From Lentisphaeria bacterium (GTDB lineage: Bacteria; Verrucomicrobiota; Lentisphaeria; Victivallales; UBA1829), in the NCBI GenBank assembly GCA_003526375.1, contig DPDG01000010.1, positions 1 to 24,917 on the forward strand: a DNA stretch of 24,917 nt, in the 5' to 3' direction. Positions 15,656 through 22,939 of this stretch are shown piece after piece. Position numbers and translations under genes: made by a program. The notes beneath the pieces were generated by a model. The model was given only the letters and a program-made list of their open reading frames with translations, did not search any database and was not told the DNA's origin. Numbering within the stretch: the first letter of the stretch is position 1; each line of letters starts with the position of its first letter.

Positions 15656-16846
15656 ATGAAAAGATTTTTTTACGGAATATTGCTGTTGTTTTGCATGCTT
15701 GCCGTCTGCGCGGAAAAGACGGAGAGCTGGAAGATCGCCGACGGCGCCGTCTATACGAGTATCAGCCGTCCGGATGAACCGTATGAAATCCGCGTGATCC
15801 GCGTTTTGAGAGAGAAAAAGGACATCGTTGTGGATATGGTGATGGCGAATGATTCTGTGCGCGGTCTGGAATGGGTCCGGACTGCGGCGGAGCGTATGGA
15901 GAAAACAGGGCGCAAGGTGATCGCCGGAGTCAACGGTGATTTTTATTTCATGTCGAATCATGAAAAGGCAGGTCTTCCGCTCGGTCCTTCCGTCTCCGGC
16001 GGGAAACTTTATACGTCCGGCACGATGAGAGGCGCTTTCTACATTGCCGGCGACGGTATTCCCCGGATCGGAACCCTGACATTTGAAGGTTTCGTGGAAT
16101 CGCAGGGGAAAAAGATTCCGTTGAATTTTTTCAATTGGGAAGGTTCCAGCCGGAACGCCCGGAAAATTGTCCTGCCGGATCAGACGAAAGGAGATCATGC
16201 CACTCTTTTTACGCATGACTGGAAGTGGGCGATCCCTTATTCCGGGGTGCGTGTGAGACTGGACCGCCCCGTTTCGGGTACCGGCGGTTCATGGACGGGA
16301 CATGTCAGCGGCGTTTTCAGGGCGGATGAAACCGTCAGTGGAGATCCGCATGAAATTGTGCTTGTCGGGACGGGCGGAAAGCAGAGTCCGATCAATGCTT
16401 TGGAAGGGCGGGTGACGATATCTTTCGGTTTCAGGGAGTGTAAACAGCCTGTCAGGACTTCGCTCGGTTCCTGGGAGGTTCTTCTGCGGGACGGCAAAAT
16501 TCTGCCGCCGGACCATCCGAATGCGGCGCGGCATCCGCGCACGATGATCGGTTTCAACGAGAAGGAACTCTTTTTCGTGACGGTGGACGGACGCCGGAAA
16601 GGCTGGTCGAAAGGGATGCGCTCCGTGGATCAGGCGCGTCTGCTGAAGGAGCTCGGATGCACCGAGGGATGCAACATCGACGGCGGCGGAAGCACGACGG
16701 CATGGGTGCGCGGAAACTGTGTCAACCGTCCCTCCGACGGACATATGAGGCGCAATGCCAATGCTGTGCTGATTTCGACGGACCGCGAATTGCCGCCTCT
16801 GGACCGTCCGCTTGCCTTGCCTCCTCCCCGCGAAAAGAAAAAATAG
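15656..16846 (+). CDS. Secreted phosphodiester glycosidase (NAGPA/DUF2233 family)
   Basis: Probably hydrolyses a sugar-phosphodiester or related glycan linkage outside the cytoplasm. Residues 1-19 are a signal peptide (MKRFFYGILLLFCMLAVCA) with a likely signal-peptidase-I site; the Cys lacks a Gly/Ala/Ser before it, so a lipoprotein is unlikely. The NAGPA domain is recognisable by AGVNGDFYF (Asp95), HPRTMIGF, FFVTVDGRRKGWSKGM and the hallmark CNIDGGGSTT (Asp342-Gly345), followed by VNRPSDGHMRRNANAVL. The C-terminus is proline- and lysine-rich. AAGGGG precedes the ATG. It is divergent from the PRK07208-type gene and has no downstream partner on the same transcript that I can see. Related proteins act on exopolysaccharides such as those with 1-phospho-sugars; the substrate here is unknown. 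Confidence 0.88.
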   Translation: MKRFFYGILLLFCMLAVCAEKTESWKIADGAVYTSISRPDEPYEIRVIRVLREKKDIVVDMVMANDSVRGLEWVRTAAERMEKTGRKVIAGVNGDFYFMSNHEKAGLPLGPSVSGGKLYTSGTMRGAFYIAGDGIPRIGTLTFEGFVESQGKKIPLNFFNWEGSSRNARKIVLPDQTKGDHATLFTHDWKWAIPYSGVRVRLDRPVSGTGGSWTGHVSGVFRADETVSGDPHEIVLVGTGGKQSPINALEGRVTISFGFRECKQPVRTSLGSWEVLLRDGKILPPDHPNAARHPRTMIGFNEKELFFVTVDGRRKGWSKGMRSVDQARLLKELGCTEGCNIDGGGSTTAWVRGNCVNRPSDGHMRRNANAVLISTDRELPPLDRPLALPPPREKKK

Positions 16847-16940
16847 GGGTCCGGTTCGACCGGCTGATTTGTCCTGTTCCGGCATTGTGCCGTCCGCGCC
16901 TGATTGTTGGAGAAGGGCAAATTGTCAAGTTGAATGCACG

Positions 16941-16994
16941 TTTGTCAGAGTAAACATACAATGAACTGGATTTTTGAGCATTTACTCTGACAAA
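16941..16994. repeat. Perfect 14-bp inverted repeat, 26-base centre
   Basis: TTTGTCAGAGTAAA at 16941-16954 and its exact reverse complement TTTACTCTGACAAA at 16981-16994. A near copy of the second arm with one mismatch, TTTAGTCTGACAAA, stands at 17054-17067. Centre-to-centre spacing of the arms is 40 bases, close to four helical turns. Confidence 0.8.
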
Positions 16995-17164
16995 TTCACA
17001 TTGCGAAGATAAATTTTCCTGAAAAACATGTCCTGATGAGCTGGAATCATGCGTTTAGTCTGACAAAAAAGACAATATCGTTCTGAGGCGTCAGGGACCT
17101 CTTGTTTTTCGGACAGAGCAAATGCACGCCGGATTTTCAGTATAATTTTTTTTAAAAAAAACGG

Positions 17165-17208
17165 AAAAAACAGCCGGATTTTTAATACTCCACCTTGACA
17201 AATGAAGG
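17165..17208 (+). repeat. Dispersed 44-bp element, copy A
   Basis: Matches 21866-21909 at 39 of 44 positions, including the core GGATTTTTAAT, then CTCCA, then TGACAAATG. Shorter, more diverged relatives occur at about 16967-16995 and 17039-17068. This copy contains the TTGACA used as the lacI -35 box. Confidence 0.75.
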
Positions 17209-17223
17209 AATTTCAGATATAAT
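17195..17223 (+). promoter_or_regulatory. Consensus sigma70 promoter of the lacI-type gene
   Basis: Perfect TTGACA (17195-17200) and perfect TATAAT (17218-17223) with ideal 17-base spacing, 47 bases before the start codon. Such a strong promoter fits repression by the operator just downstream. Confidence 0.8.
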
Positions 17224-17235
17224 TAAAAGAAGATA

Positions 17236-17251
17236 GATTATCCGGGTAATC
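17236..17251. promoter_or_regulatory. LacI-type operator O1 (autoregulatory)
   Basis: GATTATCCGGGTAATC is palindromic except at positions 6 and 11, 16 bp long, with the central CG typical of LacI-family sites. It begins 13 bases after the -10 box and 20 bases before the regulator start codon, where binding should block transcription. Confidence 0.65.
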
Positions 17252-17270
17252 ATAAAATAAAGAGAGTGGT

Positions 17271-18437
17271 ATGGACGCGAAGCTGCCGCCGAAAAAACGG
17301 ATTACAATGAAAGATATTGCCAGAATGGTTCACGTGAGCCGTCCTGTTGTATCTGTTGTGTTGAATAATCCGGCAAATTCCACAATCCGGGTTTCCCAGG
17401 ATAAGCGCAAGGCAATTCTTGATATTGCCACGAACGAGAAGTACTCTCCGAATCCGGCGGCTATGATACTTAACAAGAAAAAGCAGAATTATATTGCGGT
17501 TTTTTATACTTCCTCTCTTTTTGACACTGCTGTTGCCTTATTCCGGGAATATACCATACAGTTCAGGCTTAAGGGATATCAGGTTCTTCACATTGCCCTG
17601 ACTGATCCTCAGCAGGAGATTGAGCAGATCAATTACCTTGCCAGTATCGGGGTTTCCGGTTTTCTCTTCTTTTCATCCATTCTGAGAATTCCGCATAAGA
17701 ACCTGCCGGTTCCTGCAATTTATGAGTTTGAGTTCAGTGATGAGGCGGATAGAGGCATCAACCGCAGTTCTGCAAGGAGCATTTACGGAATGACGCGGCA
17801 TTTGCTGGAGCATGGACACCGGAAGATCGGTCTGATCGGGCGCCATTTCCATGTCGGCAATAACCATGAAACGGAATGGCGACGTGCTTTGAAAGAAGCG
17901 GGAATCGAACCGGCGGACTCCTGGGCGCTTCCATTGGCATGGAATGCTGATTTTGCCGCTCAGCTGCATCATCTGATTGATGTGGAGCAGGTTTGCGCTT
18001 TTCACTGTATTTCAGACTGGATTGCCATTTTTACGGAAAAATGGCTGCTTTCGGAAGGATATCGGATTCCGGAAGATGTTGCGCTGACGACGAGTGACGG
18101 AACGTTTCTTTCCGATGCTGCCCCGGTTTCTCTGACGACCGCCGCTTATGATGTTATGGAAACCGCGAAGGCAAAGGTCGATCTGCTGATCCGGAAGATC
18201 AATGATAATGTTTTTGAGTCTGATCCCGCGGAAACAGAGGTCATGATGAAATATCGGATTGCGCACAGTTGCGGGTGTCCGGAGAAAAAGATGAAGCTTA
18301 TTCTTTGGGAATATCAGGATCGTTCCATCATAGAATATCGCCGTCCGACTTATCCCTTACCGGAGGAGCTCCATCCGGAATATCCGCTTATGACGGAAGA
18401 TGAGTTCCTGTCATGGCGCCTGCCTTTACAAGAGTAA
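17271..18437 (+). CDS. LacI-family transcriptional regulator
   Basis: Sugar-responsive repressor of 388 residues. The N-terminal helix-turn-helix is clear: MKDIARMVHVSRPVVSVVLNN (residues 13-33), followed by the hinge helix NPAAMILNKKK (61-71). The rest is a periplasmic-binding-protein-like effector domain, with HGHRKIGLIG and YRIPEDVALTTSDG as typical family stretches. About 45 residues beyond the usual end (from about residue 340) are extra and contain many prolines and tyrosines; their role is unclear. GAGAG lies just before ATG 17271. The gene sits 127 bases ahead of the pseudopilin-glycosidase pair and reads in the same direction, with similar palindromes before both units. Repression of itself and of that pair is therefore the likely job. 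Confidence 0.93.
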   Translation: MDAKLPPKKRITMKDIARMVHVSRPVVSVVLNNPANSTIRVSQDKRKAILDIATNEKYSPNPAAMILNKKKQNYIAVFYTSSLFDTAVALFREYTIQFRLKGYQVLHIALTDPQQEIEQINYLASIGVSGFLFFSSILRIPHKNLPVPAIYEFEFSDEADRGINRSSARSIYGMTRHLLEHGHRKIGLIGRHFHVGNNHETEWRRALKEAGIEPADSWALPLAWNADFAAQLHHLIDVEQVCAFHCISDWIAIFTEKWLLSEGYRIPEDVALTTSDGTFLSDAAPVSLTTAAYDVMETAKAKVDLLIRKINDNVFESDPAETEVMMKYRIAHSCGCPEKKMKLILWEYQDRSIIEYRRPTYPLPEELHPEYPLMTEDEFLSWRLPLQE

Positions 18438-18454
18438 AATTGCATTGCTATAAC
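18425..18454 (+). promoter_or_regulatory. Candidate promoter of the pseudopilin 2-glycosidase unit
   Basis: TTTACA (18425-18430) and TATAAC (18449-18454) with 18-base spacing; the -35 box lies inside the end of the lacI-type gene. The diverged operator O2 starts 21 bases after the -10 box. Confidence 0.4.
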
Positions 18455-18475
18455 AACCAGAGAAAGGATTTGAAA

Positions 18476-18491
18476 AATAACCCAGGTAATC
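18476..18491. promoter_or_regulatory. LacI-type operator O2 (diverged copy)
   Basis: AATAACCCAGGTAATC matches O1 at 12 of 16 positions, with the right half GGTAATC fully conserved. The left half is degenerate, so binding would be weaker. Similar A-rich sequence continues downstream of both sites. Confidence 0.5.
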
Positions 18492-18564
18492 AAAGAAAAA
18501 ATGAGATGATTTCAAGAGGTCTTATTGTGAATTTGGAATATTTGAAAAAATCAGGAGGGACAGC

Positions 18565-19578
18565 ATGAAGTTGCCAGATCGGAAAAAAGAGGGCAAAATG
18601 AGTTCGGAAAAGAGAAATTTTCCATTGATTGCGTTGTTTATGAGGAGAAGTTGTGAAAAGGATGTTTCATTCCAGCGGAGTCAATCCCCGCTCTGCCTTA
18701 TTTTTCCTTTCTTCTTTCAATTGTTCAAATATTCCCTTGTTCAATTGTTCCATTGTTTTTCCACTTCTTCCTTCCGTGTTCCCTGTTCAAATGTTCTTCT
18801 TTCGAGGGTAAAAATGAAAATTTTTACCCTTATAGAGCTCCTCATCGTGATTGCGATCATCGCGATTCTGGCGGCGATGCTTCTGCCTGCTTTAAACAAG
18901 GCGAAAGAGGCTGCATTGTCTGTGGCTTGTCTCAGCAATATGAAACAGCAGGGGATTCTGGTTATGGGGTATGTCGCGGAAAATCAGGATTATTATCCGC
19001 AGATGCAGCAGAATACCGGAAATTCTTCTGTTGTGGTCACGTGGGGCGACCTGATCGTCGGGAATACGGCAAAGGCGGGAAAAGAAGGAGCCAATAAATG
19101 TTTTGTCGATCCCGGAGTGAAACGCACACTGACACGGGCGCAGGATACCTGTTTCAATAAAACCAGAAAGAACGGGCTTGTCGATATCGGCTATGGCATT
19201 AACTGGTGTTATATCGGGGGCTCTATGGGGGATGCTGTCCCGACGAGTGTAAAAGGGAGTCAGAACAGTACCAGGATCAGCATGCTGGGCAGTCCCAGCC
19301 GTGGTTATTTCAGTATGGATGCCAGAAAGAATTTTCTCCCGGATGCCAACTGCTACTACCGGGTTTATGACCGTTATGCCACCGGCAGCAGCAACAATTA
19401 CGGTTTTCCGGATGTCCGGCACGGTAAAAAGCTGAATATTTCCTATTGCGATGGGCACGCTGCCTCTGTGAACATCAGCAATCCTGCCGATCCTTACAGG
19501 ACCATCGGCAACAGGAATAATATTGCATGGACGGCAGGACGGCGTGACTGTACGGTCAGTTCTCTCTGGTATCAATAA
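18565..19578 (+). CDS. Prepilin-type N-terminal cleavage/methylation domain protein (pseudopilin 2), long leader
   Basis: Membrane-anchored pseudopilin-like protein. From ATG 18565 it has 337 residues, with the transmembrane helix starting at Phe87 (FTLIELLIVIAIIAILAAMLLPA). The soluble part ends in RHGKKLNISYCDGH, an exact H-X9-DG signature. The start is disputed. AGGAGGG (18553-18559) lies six bases before ATG 18565 and the first residues (MKLPDRKK) resemble those of pseudopilin 3 (MKQLPDKK), which supports the long form. However, ATG 18814 directly precedes IFTLIEL and has GAGGG upstream, giving a conventional 254-residue protein. The 86-residue leader holds an imperfect 8-bp tandem repeat. 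The residue before the cleavage Phe is Ile, not Gly. The glycosidase gene starts 14 bases downstream. Confidence 0.85.
   Translation: MKLPDRKKEGKMSSEKRNFPLIALFMRRSCEKDVSFQRSQSPLCLIFPFFFQLFKYSLVQLFHCFSTSSFRVPCSNVLLSRVKMKIFTLIELLIVIAIIAILAAMLLPALNKAKEAALSVACLSNMKQQGILVMGYVAENQDYYPQMQQNTGNSSVVVTWGDLIVGNTAKAGKEGANKCFVDPGVKRTLTRAQDTCFNKTRKNGLVDIGYGINWCYIGGSMGDAVPTSVKGSQNSTRISMLGSPSRGYFSMDARKNFLPDANCYYRVYDRYATGSSNNYGFPDVRHGKKLNISYCDGHAASVNISNPADPYRTIGNRNNIAWTAGRRDCTVSSLWYQ
18716..18755 (+). repeat. Imperfect 8-bp tandem repeat in the pseudopilin 2 leader
   Basis: Five head-to-tail units in exact 8-base phase: TTCAATTG, TTCAAATA, TTCCCTTG, TTCAATTG, TTCCATTG. Related units (TTCCCTG, TTCAAATG) reappear at 18779-18793. 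The period is not a multiple of three, so gain or loss of one unit would shift the reading frame of the long leader. Confidence 0.7.
18806..18829 (+). other. Perfect hairpin with GAAA tetraloop at pseudopilin 2 signal
   Basis: Arms GGGTAAAAAT (18806-18815) and ATTTTTACCC (18820-18829) pair over ten bases around a GAAA loop. The internal ATG 18814 is split between stem and loop. The equivalent place in pseudopilin 3 (24042-24063) has a related hairpin with a compensatory change. Confidence 0.7.
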
Positions 19579-19592
19579 AAAGGAATCTGTTT

Positions 19593-21569
19593 ATGAAATA
19601 TATTTTCAATTTTTTGTTTTTGTTTGCTGCAATCTGTCTCTGTGCTGAAAATAAAACGTTCCAATTGCTCAGCTCGCGAAGCGGAATGCCGATTGTGTCG
19701 CTCCGTGTCTTGTCGCATGATCCGTGCGTCAACACTGCTCGGGCTGATTTTATCGAATTGATCAGGCATGCAACGATTGCTGCGGAATACAATTACACCA
19801 GAGGAGCCAGGGTTTTGAATCTTGGCATTGCGGGGAATGGAACTTCCCAGCTTGCCGATCAGGCGATGCTCAGGAATGAACTGACGCGGGAAAAGCTTGG
19901 TGACGAGGGATTTCTGCTGGATTATGCAGATAAAAAGAACTACATCCTCTGTGCATTTACAGGCAAAGGAGTTTTGAACGGAATTTATAAAATCTTCGAG
20001 AAAAGCCTCGGCATTGCTGCACCGCGCCCGGCGGCGGGTTTGAACTTCCCCGACCGTTACCTTGCCTCAAAGGCGATTCCACTTCCTTATTCGGAGAAAC
20101 CCGCTTTCGGCGTCCGTGGATATTCTTTTTCCTGCCAGAACAGTTCCAAGCCGGAAACTTCCGCATTTCAATGGATGGCGCGGAATCTCCTGAATATTAC
20201 TTCGGTCAGTCTGGATTCTTATGCAGATATCGGATATTCTCTGGCTCCTTATGGCTTTCTGCATCTGGTAGGCGGGCATGCATTCGGTTTCTGGATACCG
20301 GCGAGAGAGTATGCAAAGACGCATCCCGAATATTTTTCACTGGTTGATGGAAAGCGAGATTCTCGGAGCAGAGGCGCCCAGCTTGCACTTGGAGATCAGG
20401 CTGTGATCGATGTGCTTGTCAGGAAAATGCTGGCTTATATCAAAGCGAATCCTGATGTCCGGACCATTCCATTCGGTTATAACGACAGCGGGAAAGGCGG
20501 TTTCGGCTGGGGCAATGATCCTTTGTCCGTCAAACTGGATTCCCCGAAGGATAAGATTGATCTCCCGGGGTTTCCGGTAAGCCATTCCACACGCTATATC
20601 AAGGCTGCAAACCGGATCATCAGGGAAGTGAACAAAGTTTATCCGGATATGACGATGCATGTCTGGGCTTATCACTGGGAGATGATGCCGGCGCCGGACT
20701 GTGAAGTCGATCCTCATCTGATTGTGGAGTTTGCCCCGCTTTACAAGTGCTGCATCCATGCGTTGAATGATCCGAACTGCCCGCGGAACAGTATGCTTGA
20801 CCGTTTTGTCAGGGAATGGGCGGCAAAAACGAAAAATATCATATTCCGCGATTACTTCCTGGGGTCTACGGATGCTTATCCGATCATGCCGCTGGAGATA
20901 CTCAGACGTGATCTCAACTACTTCAAGTCGCTGGGATTTCTAGGGGCAAAACCGGAAACGATTGCCGATTATCCCGATGGGGCAAATACTGCCGGCATTC
21001 CCTATGCTCCTTCCCTGGAAGATCCTGATTTCTACCGTTATTTCGGCGACAGCAATGCACTGCTCATGTTTGCATTTGCACGTCTGACATGGAATCCCGA
21101 GGAAAAAATTGACGATATCATTACTTTGTATTGCAACAGTTATTACGGTAAAAAAGCGGCCCCGGCAATGATCAAATATCATACGGCATGGCAGAAACGG
21201 TTTTTCGACGGCGGACACAGCGGGGTTCCTTCTCCCCAAAAAATAAAACTCGGGCCGTTTCAGTATTCCGGTTCTTATTGTTTCGGTTGGAACTGGGCAA
21301 TGACCATTCATCATTTTTCCCGACGCTTCTTCGATACGGAGAACCCCGTGAAAGTCGGTCCCCTTGCCATGCCTTTGCTTGAAATTCTTTACGAGGCAAT
21401 GGGTGCCGCAAGATCCACCATGGACAAGGAGGTTGTTTCCCGTGTTTATGCGGATTTCCGCCAGTTTGAACGGATTCTGCTCTGTTCCGGATATGAGATC
21501 CGGCATGACCGCAAATTAAGAAACAAGCCGGAGTTTTCAAAACGGCCGGGAGAAAGGAGCCTGCGCTGA
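19593..21569 (+). CDS. Secreted DUF4838 glycoside-hydrolase-like protein
   Basis: Likely carbohydrate-active enzyme acting outside the cytoplasm; substrate unknown. Residues 1-18 are a signal peptide (MKYIFNFLFLFAAICLCA). Residues 20-160 resemble the alpha-glucuronidase-type N-terminal domain that precedes many such barrels (FTGKGVLNGIYKIFEKSLG). From about 170 a DUF4838-type TIM barrel follows, with PFGYNDSGKGG (Asn297, Asp298), HVWAYHWEMMPAP (Glu363), the cysteine-bearing YKCCIH segment and PRNSMLDRFVREWA. Catalytic residues are not known to me for this family, so I do not assign them. AAGGA precedes ATG 19593. It follows pseudopilin 2 by 14 bases. The stop is immediately followed by a fragment of an AraC gene in the opposite direction, and the last 15 residues look unstructured, so the C-terminus could have been altered by rearrangement. 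Confidence 0.82.
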   Translation: MKYIFNFLFLFAAICLCAENKTFQLLSSRSGMPIVSLRVLSHDPCVNTARADFIELIRHATIAAEYNYTRGARVLNLGIAGNGTSQLADQAMLRNELTREKLGDEGFLLDYADKKNYILCAFTGKGVLNGIYKIFEKSLGIAAPRPAAGLNFPDRYLASKAIPLPYSEKPAFGVRGYSFSCQNSSKPETSAFQWMARNLLNITSVSLDSYADIGYSLAPYGFLHLVGGHAFGFWIPAREYAKTHPEYFSLVDGKRDSRSRGAQLALGDQAVIDVLVRKMLAYIKANPDVRTIPFGYNDSGKGGFGWGNDPLSVKLDSPKDKIDLPGFPVSHSTRYIKAANRIIREVNKVYPDMTMHVWAYHWEMMPAPDCEVDPHLIVEFAPLYKCCIHALNDPNCPRNSMLDRFVREWAAKTKNIIFRDYFLGSTDAYPIMPLEILRRDLNYFKSLGFLGAKPETIADYPDGANTAGIPYAPSLEDPDFYRYFGDSNALLMFAFARLTWNPEEKIDDIITLYCNSYYGKKAAPAMIKYHTAWQKRFFDGGHSGVPSPQKIKLGPFQYSGSYCFGWNWAMTIHHFSRRFFDTENPVKVGPLAMPLLEILYEAMGAARSTMDKEVVSRVYADFRQFERILLCSGYEIRHDRKLRNKPEFSKRPGERSLR

Positions 21570-21576
21570 TGTCGCT

Positions 21577-21740
21577 TTACTGTTTCCTGTGTCTGTACTG
21601 GAGCGGGGTAGCTCCGAAGTGTTTCTTGAATATTTCGCAGAAGTAAGCCGGGTTGCGGAACTTGAGCGCCGCCGCAATACAGGAAACCTTGCTGTTGGAA
21701 TGGAGCAGGGGAGCCGCGGCGGACTGGAGTTTCAATTTCT
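21577..21740 (-). pseudogene. 3' fragment of an AraC-family gene
   Basis: About 165 bases match the 3' end of the intact AraC gene at 22940-23773 at roughly 92% by eye, including the stop codon. The fragment encodes the last 54 or so residues, with the second helix-turn-helix (FRNPAYFCEIFKKHFGATP) still readable and the same C-terminus YRHRKQ. Similarity stops sharply near 21740, where the frame continues into unrelated sequence with no start. It lies eight bases after the glycosidase stop. Confidence 0.85.
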
Positions 21741-22041
21741 TCTTACGTGATGTTTGCCTTCCTGAAAAACCGGGAAACGGGAGTCAATCTTCCAAAGTGA
21801 TCGTCCGTTATTTCCGTCGAATGGGTTGTAATGGATTTGGGTATCATATATCAATTCAAAAAATAAAAAAACAGCTGGATTTTTAATGCTCCATCCTGAC
21901 AAATGCAGGGCATTGCAGTTCATTGTCGCCTTTTTACGTTTGCGTGAATTAACCTCGGAGAGATAACAGGGCAACTGCCTTATTGCGCATACAATGGCGA
22001 TGATGATTATGGGGAACCCGATGGAAAATCCGGAGCGTTCC
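21741..22041. other. Non-coding, decayed stretch with a dispersed repeat
   Basis: About 300 bases between the AraC fragment and the acetyltransferase gene. I see no gene. It holds the second copy of the 44-bp element (21866-21909) but without a usable -10 box, since the bases 17 positions after CTGACA do not resemble TATAAT. It looks like the remains of an upstream region of a lost cassette. Confidence 0.5.
21866..21909 (+). repeat. Dispersed 44-bp element, copy B
   Basis: 39 of 44 positions match 17165-17208. The differences are C/T in CAGCTGG, A/G in AATGCTCC, two in CCATCCTG and A/C in ATGCAGG. In this copy TTGACA has become CTGACA. Confidence 0.75.
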
Positions 22042-22860
22042 TTACGGCTGCTTCGGTATCCGGTTCATTTCTGCGACAAAAGATTTTTGCTTTGCGGTCA
22101 TTTCCACCCATGTCGGACGGAAACCGCTCCGGAGCGCATTTCTGACTGATTTCAAATTGGACCATGCGGCGCAGTAGAAAGGAATCTTGCCGCGCTTTAA
22201 TATCTCAAGCGCAAGACGGGCCGTCAATGCGGAACCGATGCCGCAGGTGCGGTATTCCGGAAGGACGTCAATGCCTATCTGCCACATGGAGTCACAATCT
22301 GCGGAGGCTCCGGCAAGAGCGATCAATCCGCCTTTGTCATAGGCGCCTACTCCCAGCATGTCGAGATGTTTTCGTTTTTCACACAGGGCGTTGCTCCATT
22401 GCGGCTGATAGAGAGATTCGAAATCCGGAGGCCCCAGAAGCTTCAGATCATATTTGCAGGGAAGTTCTTTCAGACTGTTCAGGTCCGGCAGAAAGTATTC
22501 CGCCATAAAGCAGACGGCGAGATCCAATTTCGAGAGCGCCTCGTTCAGGACATGCAGATTCGGGGTCTCGAAACAGTGTGCCGCAGGATATGCTGTGATG
22601 TATGTTTTCACTATTTCCTGTGTTTCTTCGTTGACGGATGCCACGATGTTATTGCCGTAACTGACCAGATTACATTCAAACGGCAGACTCAGATAACGTC
22701 TTGCCTGCGGGTGTGGAGCGGATAGCACGAGACGGTTTTCGTCCGATAGAAAATCATCGGGATCGCAGTTTAAATCAATTGCGGACTGGCGCCTTGCGAC
22801 TTCATGAATTCTCCGGTTCGCAATACTTCTATGTTCGCTTTTTTCAGTTTGTGCATTCAT
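22042..22860 (-). CDS. GNAT-family N-acetyltransferase
   Basis: Probably transfers an acetyl group from acetyl-CoA to an amine; the acceptor is unknown. From ATG 22860 it has 272 residues. The C-terminal 110 residues carry the GNAT fold: IALAGASAD (beta 3), WQIGIDVLPEYRTCGIGSALTARL with the acyl-CoA loop R-x-x-G-I-G/S, then AAWSNLKSVRNALRSGFRPTW. The N-terminal 150 residues are a separate region of unknown role, as in related Firmicutes proteins of this length. AGGA (22871-22868) lies seven bases before ATG 22860, better than the ATGs at 22878 and 22923. The gene follows the AraC regulator on the same strand by 79 bases, so it may be co-transcribed with it. It is flanked by the intact AraC 3' end on one side and by the AraC fragment on the other, as direct repeats. 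Confidence 0.85.
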   Translation of the reverse strand: MNAQTEKSEHRSIANRRIHEVARRQSAIDLNCDPDDFLSDENRLVLSAPHPQARRYLSLPFECNLVSYGNNIVASVNEETQEIVKTYITAYPAAHCFETPNLHVLNEALSKLDLAVCFMAEYFLPDLNSLKELPCKYDLKLLGPPDFESLYQPQWSNALCEKRKHLDMLGVGAYDKGGLIALAGASADCDSMWQIGIDVLPEYRTCGIGSALTARLALEILKRGKIPFYCAAWSNLKSVRNALRSGFRPTWVEMTAKQKSFVAEMNRIPKQP

Positions 22861-22939
22861 TAGTTTTTCCTGTGTCATTGCTTTCGTTTTTCCTGTTCCA
22901 GCTCCCGTTTGAGAAACTGACATGAGGTTTCATGCCGCT

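Larger units (their letters stand above)
16847..17270 (+). promoter_or_regulatory. 424-base regulatory region upstream of lacI-type gene, rich in repeats
   Basis: No gene is visible. It contains a weak hairpin just after the glycosidase stop (CCGGT/ACCGG, 16851-16863), a perfect 14-bp inverted repeat (16941-16994), three copies of a TGACAAA-containing element, a consensus promoter and a LacI-type palindrome, the last features listed separately. The A- and T-rich stretch at 17140-17170 could be curved DNA. Confidence 0.6.

Noticed and set aside
15284..16216. 310-codon minus-strand frame over the divergent gap and the glycosidase 5' part
   Set aside because: Its conflict with the glycosidase signal peptide and NAGPA domain decides against it; it would also block the promoters in the gap.
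16941..17067. CRISPR-like array
   Set aside because: The repeats are inverted or degenerate, only three arms, with no uniform spacers and no cas gene nearby.
21653..21886. 77-codon plus-strand frame after the DUF4838 gene
   Set aside because: It runs antisense over the AraC fragment and into the A/T-rich repeat; no ribosome site or domain.
21570..22041. Insertion sequence
   Set aside because: No transposase frame or terminal inverted repeats; the duplicated part is AraC coding sequence.
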